Source: JBHHYR01 sp046757585 (GTDB lineage: Bacteria; Desulfobacterota; Binatia; HRBIN30). From it: a DNA stretch of 16,912 bases. This document shows positions 13,856 to 16,912 of this stretch, piece after piece. The notes under the pieces are model-generated. The model made no database searches, was not told the DNA's origin, and was given only the letters and a program-made list of their open reading frames with translations. The stretch's first letter is position 1, and the number at the start of each line of letters is the position of its first letter. A program made the position numbers and the translations under genes. Location: assembly GCA_046757585.1 (NCBI GenBank), contig JBHHYR010000067.1, forward strand, positions 1 through 16,912, read 5' to 3'.

Positions 13856-16411
13856 TCATTGCGTGCGAGTGACCAGCAAAGCGGCGCGGCGCGCCCAGCT
13901 CCGTAAGGCGAGCGTGCCTAGGATGTAGATCAACAGCGCCAGGACGAAGAGGTTCCGGAATCCCAGCGAGATCGCCACAATGACTGCTAGCGTGGTCCCG
14001 ATCACGGAACAGCAGCCGTTGATGGCCCACGCCCAGGGGACGTATGCCGGGGCAGCCCGGCCGACCAGTCGGAGACCCAAGGGGAAGAACCGTCCCATCG
14101 CAAGCCCGAACGGCGCCAGCAGTACCACCGTGAGCATGATCCGCCAGGGCAAGGGTATCGTGAGCGCCGCTTGAATCAGCTGAGGGTAGATCCATACGAG
14201 GAGCAAGACGAGAGCGGTGAAGTAGCCGAGGCAGCGGGTAATCGCAGCCGTCAAGCCGGCGTCTGCTACGCGTTGCGTGTGTAGGCTGCCGATGCCGGAA
14301 CACACCAGCAACACGGCGAGCACGCAGGAAAGCGCATACGTGGGGTAGCCCAGAAAGAGCGTGAACTCCTGAATGAGGCCGATTTCAATGAAGATGAAGC
14401 CTACACCGAGAGCAGCAAAATATGTTCCGATCGGCAGCGAGAGACGTGGCGCACGCGGATGCTGTTGCCGCAAACGGAGCAACGGCAAGCCGATGAGCAG
14501 CACCGAAAGCACGACGCCTTGAAGCAGCATCAGGACGAGAACCATCTGGCCCTCCGCGTAGCTCCGGGCCGGCCGGCCCTTCTGTAATTCCGGCTTGCTC
14601 AGCAGTGACGCCCACTTGTAGTAATTGAAGAAAAACGGATTGTCGTCGGTCGTGGGTGTCATGTTGAGGTAAGACCGCCGAAAGAAGCGTGCACGTTGCC
14701 TCGGGTTGAAGCCGATGAAGCGTGCGAGCGGTGCCTGCTCTGGATCCATGCCGGGATGGTACCAGGACTGGAAACCCATAGCCGTAACGAAGCGCCGGTA
14801 GCGTTCAAGTTCACCAGAGGTCCAGGGAGCCTTCTTGGTCAGGATGCTGACCATCTTGGTGTTGAGTGTCGCGCGGTCGTTGGTGACAACCAGCCAGTGA
14901 TCGGCTGGGTGCCTGACTCCCTCACGTCGCAGTGCCGCTCCCAGCACGGCGAGGAGCCGGGTGGTGAAGCGTGGAGTCCGCAGGTCGGCTGGACTGCTAC
15001 CGCCAAGCTTGAGGTCCTCTTCGGCGATGGTCAAGGACAGGAGTCCCCCTGGTGTGAGTCGCCGCCAGAGGTCCTGCATGGCTTCGACCGTGTACAGGTA
15101 ACTTTCGCTGAGCACGTAGGCTCCGGACGAGAGGGCAGCCAGGGTATCGACCCCGGTAAGCTGGATCAGGTCGTACCTAGCGGAGGTGCGCCGCACGAAG
15201 CTCCGGCCCTCGTCGACGTGCACCGTGACGTCATGGCGGTGATAGAGGCCGCCGTTCCAGTCGCGGTACCGGTTGGCGACCAGATCGACCATGACCGGGT
15301 TGATGTCGACGCCGGTGACGTGCCCCGCCCCGTTCAGCACGGCGACCTGCACGTCGGTGCCTCCGCCAAGGCCAATGATGAGCACATGGGGCCGATGGAG
15401 AAACAGGTACGGCGTCTTGAGGATATTGTACTGGAGAAACTCCATCTCGTGGGGGTTCCCGTGGTATTGGTACATGCTCGTACAGGCGTCGCCGTCTTGG
15501 GCGAAGTATTTTTGTGCCGGGAAGGCGCCGGCGAAGTGCCGGCTCATTCCCCAGAGTGACCACATACCGAGCTCACCGCTGCGCGCCGCGCTGTCCCACC
15601 CTCCAACGTCCACACGGCAGATCGGTGTCCGGCGCGTGTACTCGAGGTGAGCGCCCCCGTCGCGCAGAAGGTTCCGCATTGCTTTCTTGGGGGCCGGGTG
15701 CATGCTGAGTGCATGCCCGTCCGCGCGCCACAGCCAGGACGTGGTGATAACGAATGCCGTGGCCCATGCCGCGGCCGGGAACCAGCTTAGCTTGCGTCCC
15801 GTTCGAAACGTCAAGGGTGCAACGGCATACAGGCTTGCGGCCAAGAGAATGGCCTTGGTTCCGCTCACTAGCCAGAGCAGTTGCACGATCAGGAAGCATC
15901 CGCACCCAGCTCCCACCAGATCAAAGAAGTACAGCCGTGCCGTGTGCTCTGGAAAGCGGCTGAGCAGCCCGGCGACAATCAGGCCCGTGCAAAAGAAGGG
16001 AAGCAGCAAGACCGCGTACAAGGCGAGAAGGGGTATCCAGTCACCCGGCTGGCCGAGGAGCGCCGCAGGGGAAAGGTCACCCCACGCGACGACAAGCAAG
16101 ATGGCGAGACAACCTGCGGCGGCGATCGCTGCGGAAGATGTCAGCACAAGGGTCGGCCGTGCGTTGAAAACCCGAGGGAAGGCCGTCAAGAACGAGCCGG
16201 CAGCACCGATGCCCAACAAGGCTACGCTGATGAGTAGGTAGGCAAAATGATACCAATACGTGAACGAGAAGATCCGCGTCAATCCGACCTCGACCATGAG
16301 GGCCGCCGCGGAGACGAGAAACACACCAAGACAGTCTGCAAGTGACAGGGCCTCGGCGGCCGAGCCCCTGGGGCGGGCGGCCGAGGACTGCTCGACTGCA
16401 TGCGCGGACAC
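13856..16411 (-). CDS. Membrane-embedded spermidine-synthase-like protein
   Basis: An 851-residue protein with a soluble aminopropyltransferase-like Rossmann domain between two membrane halves. I start at GTG 16411, with GAGGTG nine bases upstream; TTG 16471 would add 20 residues. Hydrophobic helices fill about 25-230. The SAM-type binding loop is VLIIGLGGGTDVQVA (GLGGGT at 347-352), followed by GVDINP, whose acidic residue usually contacts the cofactor ribose. YDLIQLTGVDT (413-423) aligns with the spermidine synthase YDVIIVDSSDP segment, but T419 stands where the catalytic Asp lies; the second Asp is kept (D422). ALSSGAYVLSESYLYTVEAM follows. About seven further helices run from about 630 to 845. 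Fused membrane spermidine-synthase-like proteins are widespread but mostly uncharacterised, so I do not assign polyamine synthesis. It is the first gene of a leftward pair with the glycosyltransferase. Confidence 0.82.
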   Translation of the reverse strand: MSAHAVEQSSAARPRGSAAEALSLADCLGVFLVSAAALMVEVGLTRIFSFTYWYHFAYLLISVALLGIGAAGSFLTAFPRVFNARPTLVLTSSAAIAAAGCLAILLVVAWGDLSPAALLGQPGDWIPLLALYAVLLLPFFCTGLIVAGLLSRFPEHTARLYFFDLVGAGCGCFLIVQLLWLVSGTKAILLAASLYAVAPLTFRTGRKLSWFPAAAWATAFVITTSWLWRADGHALSMHPAPKKAMRNLLRDGGAHLEYTRRTPICRVDVGGWDSAARSGELGMWSLWGMSRHFAGAFPAQKYFAQDGDACTSMYQYHGNPHEMEFLQYNILKTPYLFLHRPHVLIIGLGGGTDVQVAVLNGAGHVTGVDINPVMVDLVANRYRDWNGGLYHRHDVTVHVDEGRSFVRRTSARYDLIQLTGVDTLAALSSGAYVLSESYLYTVEAMQDLWRRLTPGGLLSLTIAEEDLKLGGSSPADLRTPRFTTRLLAVLGAALRREGVRHPADHWLVVTNDRATLNTKMVSILTKKAPWTSGELERYRRFVTAMGFQSWYHPGMDPEQAPLARFIGFNPRQRARFFRRSYLNMTPTTDDNPFFFNYYKWASLLSKPELQKGRPARSYAEGQMVLVLMLLQGVVLSVLLIGLPLLRLRQQHPRAPRLSLPIGTYFAALGVGFIFIEIGLIQEFTLFLGYPTYALSCVLAVLLVCSGIGSLHTQRVADAGLTAAITRCLGYFTALVLLLVWIYPQLIQAALTIPLPWRIMLTVVLLAPFGLAMGRFFPLGLRLVGRAAPAYVPWAWAINGCCSVIGTTLAVIVAISLGFRNLFVLALLIYILGTLALRSWARRAALLVTRTQ

Positions 16412-16420
16412 TACGAACGA

Positions 16421-16426
16421 CACCTC
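16421..16426 (-). promoter_or_regulatory. Ribosome binding site deciding the start of the spermidine-synthase-like gene
   Basis: GAGGTG read on the minus strand lies nine bases before GTG 16411. No comparable sequence precedes the upstream TTG at 16471, so the shorter start is preferred. Confidence 0.55.
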
Positions 16427-16558
16427 AACGGGGAGCGGGCAGTGCCGCCGTACCGCTTCGCGGAAAGACAAGCCAGGCGGTTGGCGCAGAGGACCGCGGA
16501 TCCTTTTGCGAGATCAGCCTCTATGACACTTGCTGCATACACAGCCGCACGCGCCGAG

Positions 16559-16587
16559 GCTATACAGCACGGTCCGCCGCCTGTCCA
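16559..16587 (-). promoter_or_regulatory. Candidate sigma70-type promoter for the leftward operon
   Basis: On the minus strand TGGACA (16587-16582) and TATAGC (16564-16559) are exactly 17 bp apart, matching five and four of six consensus bases. Transcription would start near 16552, leaving a leader of about 140 bases before GTG 16411. Confidence 0.4.
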
Positions 16588-16643
16588 CCCCGGTTCCTGA
16601 CCCAGCTTCCGGGTCCGATGCAACCACAGACGGTCCGTTCCCC

Positions 16644-16912
16644 TCATGGACCGAGCGTGCCCAGGCGTACGATCCTGACGCCGCAGTATACGCTTTCGTA
16701 GACGACCCCTCGGCGTGACAGGACGGCGGTGTAGCCGAGGGAGCCGCCACCGGGACAACGCTGCGGTCGCTCCCCCGCAAGCGTGAACGTTGCGAAGCGC
16801 CCGTTGCCAAGCACGCGGACGGCGCGGACTGTGAAGCCCCACGAGGAGATGAGTGTAGTATCGCCAGCGTGCTTGATGTCCTGGACGAGATCGAGCGGTT
16901 GGTGAGGGCCGA
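16644..16912 (-). CDS. C-terminal end of an unrecognised protein, 5'-truncated by window edge
   Basis: Reading the minus strand from the right edge, one frame stays open for 88 codons and stops with TGA at 16646-16644. The peptide looks like real protein: mixed hydrophobic and polar, beta-rich, with ISSWGFTVRAVRVLGNGRFA (21-40), then RCPGGGSLGYTAVLSRRG (51-68) and YESVYCGVRIVRLG (71-84). Two cysteines (C52, C76) could pair if the protein is exported. The two competing minus frames give Arg/Ser-rich low-complexity peptides. I do not recognise the family, and the start lies beyond the window. It is on the same strand as the downstream pair, with 232 bp between. Confidence 0.6.
   Translation of the reverse strand, partial: GPHQPLDLVQDIKHAGDTTLISSWGFTVRAVRVLGNGRFATFTLAGERPQRCPGGGSLGYTAVLSRRGVVYESVYCGVRIVRLGTLGP

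Larger units (their letters stand above)
16412..16643. other. Intergenic spacer before the leftward operon
   Basis: About 230 bp separate the end of the right-edge gene from the start of the spermidine-synthase-like gene. It holds the candidate promoter at 16559-16587 and a short hairpin (GACCC 16599-16603 with GGGTC 16611-16615, 7-base loop) without a T-run. Open frames across it give low-complexity Arg-rich peptides with no recognisable domain. Confidence 0.5.

Noticed and set aside
14696..15559. Plus-strand open frame of 287 codons inside the spermidine-synthase-like gene
   Set aside because: It lies opposite the SAM-binding domain, and that strand's protein is the one with conserved motifs.
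16411..16842. Minus-strand open frame of 143 codons at the right edge
   Set aside because: Arg/Cys/Ala-rich and low in complexity; the other minus frame, open from the edge to 16644, reads as a better protein.
1..16912. CRISPR arrays, insertion sequences, tRNA genes, toxin-antitoxin or phage-defence genes
   Set aside because: No direct-repeat array, transposase motif, terminal inverted repeat pair, tRNA-like cloverleaf or defence-type domain could be recognised by reading both strands.

Overview
The window is 16.9 kb of high-GC DNA, densely coded, with GTG and TTG starts common and no tRNA, rRNA, CRISPR array, transposase or phage gene that I can see. The gene content (CarB, RecG, periplasmic c-type cytochromes, an ECF transporter, membrane glycosyltransferase) fits a chromosomal segment of a Gram-negative bacterium. 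The mixture is reminiscent of uncultured deltaproteobacterial or Binatota-like lineages, but that placement is inference only.

Layout. Bases 1-4531 (+): the C-terminal two thirds of carB, whose 5' end lies outside the window, followed by recG starting inside the carB 3' end. Bases 4589-5981 (+): two exported c-type cytochromes, a diheme protein whose first heme motif reads C-S-C-H, and a cytochrome c'-like protein. Bases 6057-6584 (-): a small membrane methyltransferase of the isoprenylcysteine carboxyl methyltransferase type, convergent with the cytochromes. After a 263-bp divergent spacer, bases 6848-11542 (+) hold a tight run of four genes: an acetyl-CoA hydrolase/CoA-transferase, then a complete ECF transporter made of S component, a double ATPase in one chain, and EcfT. 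Bases 11472-16411 (-): a two-gene unit of a membrane-embedded spermidine-synthase-like protein and a GT39/PMT-type glycosyltransferase, whose 3' end overlaps ecfT by 71 bp tail to tail. The right edge (16644-16912, -) holds the last 88 codons of an unrecognised protein.

How the genes work together. The cytochromes are probably co-transcribed periplasmic electron carriers. The ECF genes form a dedicated (group I-like) micronutrient importer; its substrate cannot be read from the sequence, and no vitamin riboswitch was recognised upstream. The spermidine-synthase-like and glycosyltransferase genes look like one transcription unit, with a candidate sigma70-type promoter about 150 bp upstream of the first gene; a role in envelope or surface modification is a guess from the glycosyltransferase.

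I do not see a defence system or other clearly new multi-gene system. The most unusual items are the one-residue heme motif, the spermidine-synthase-like protein that lacks the first catalytic aspartate, and the orphan ECF transporter next to a CoA-transferase.
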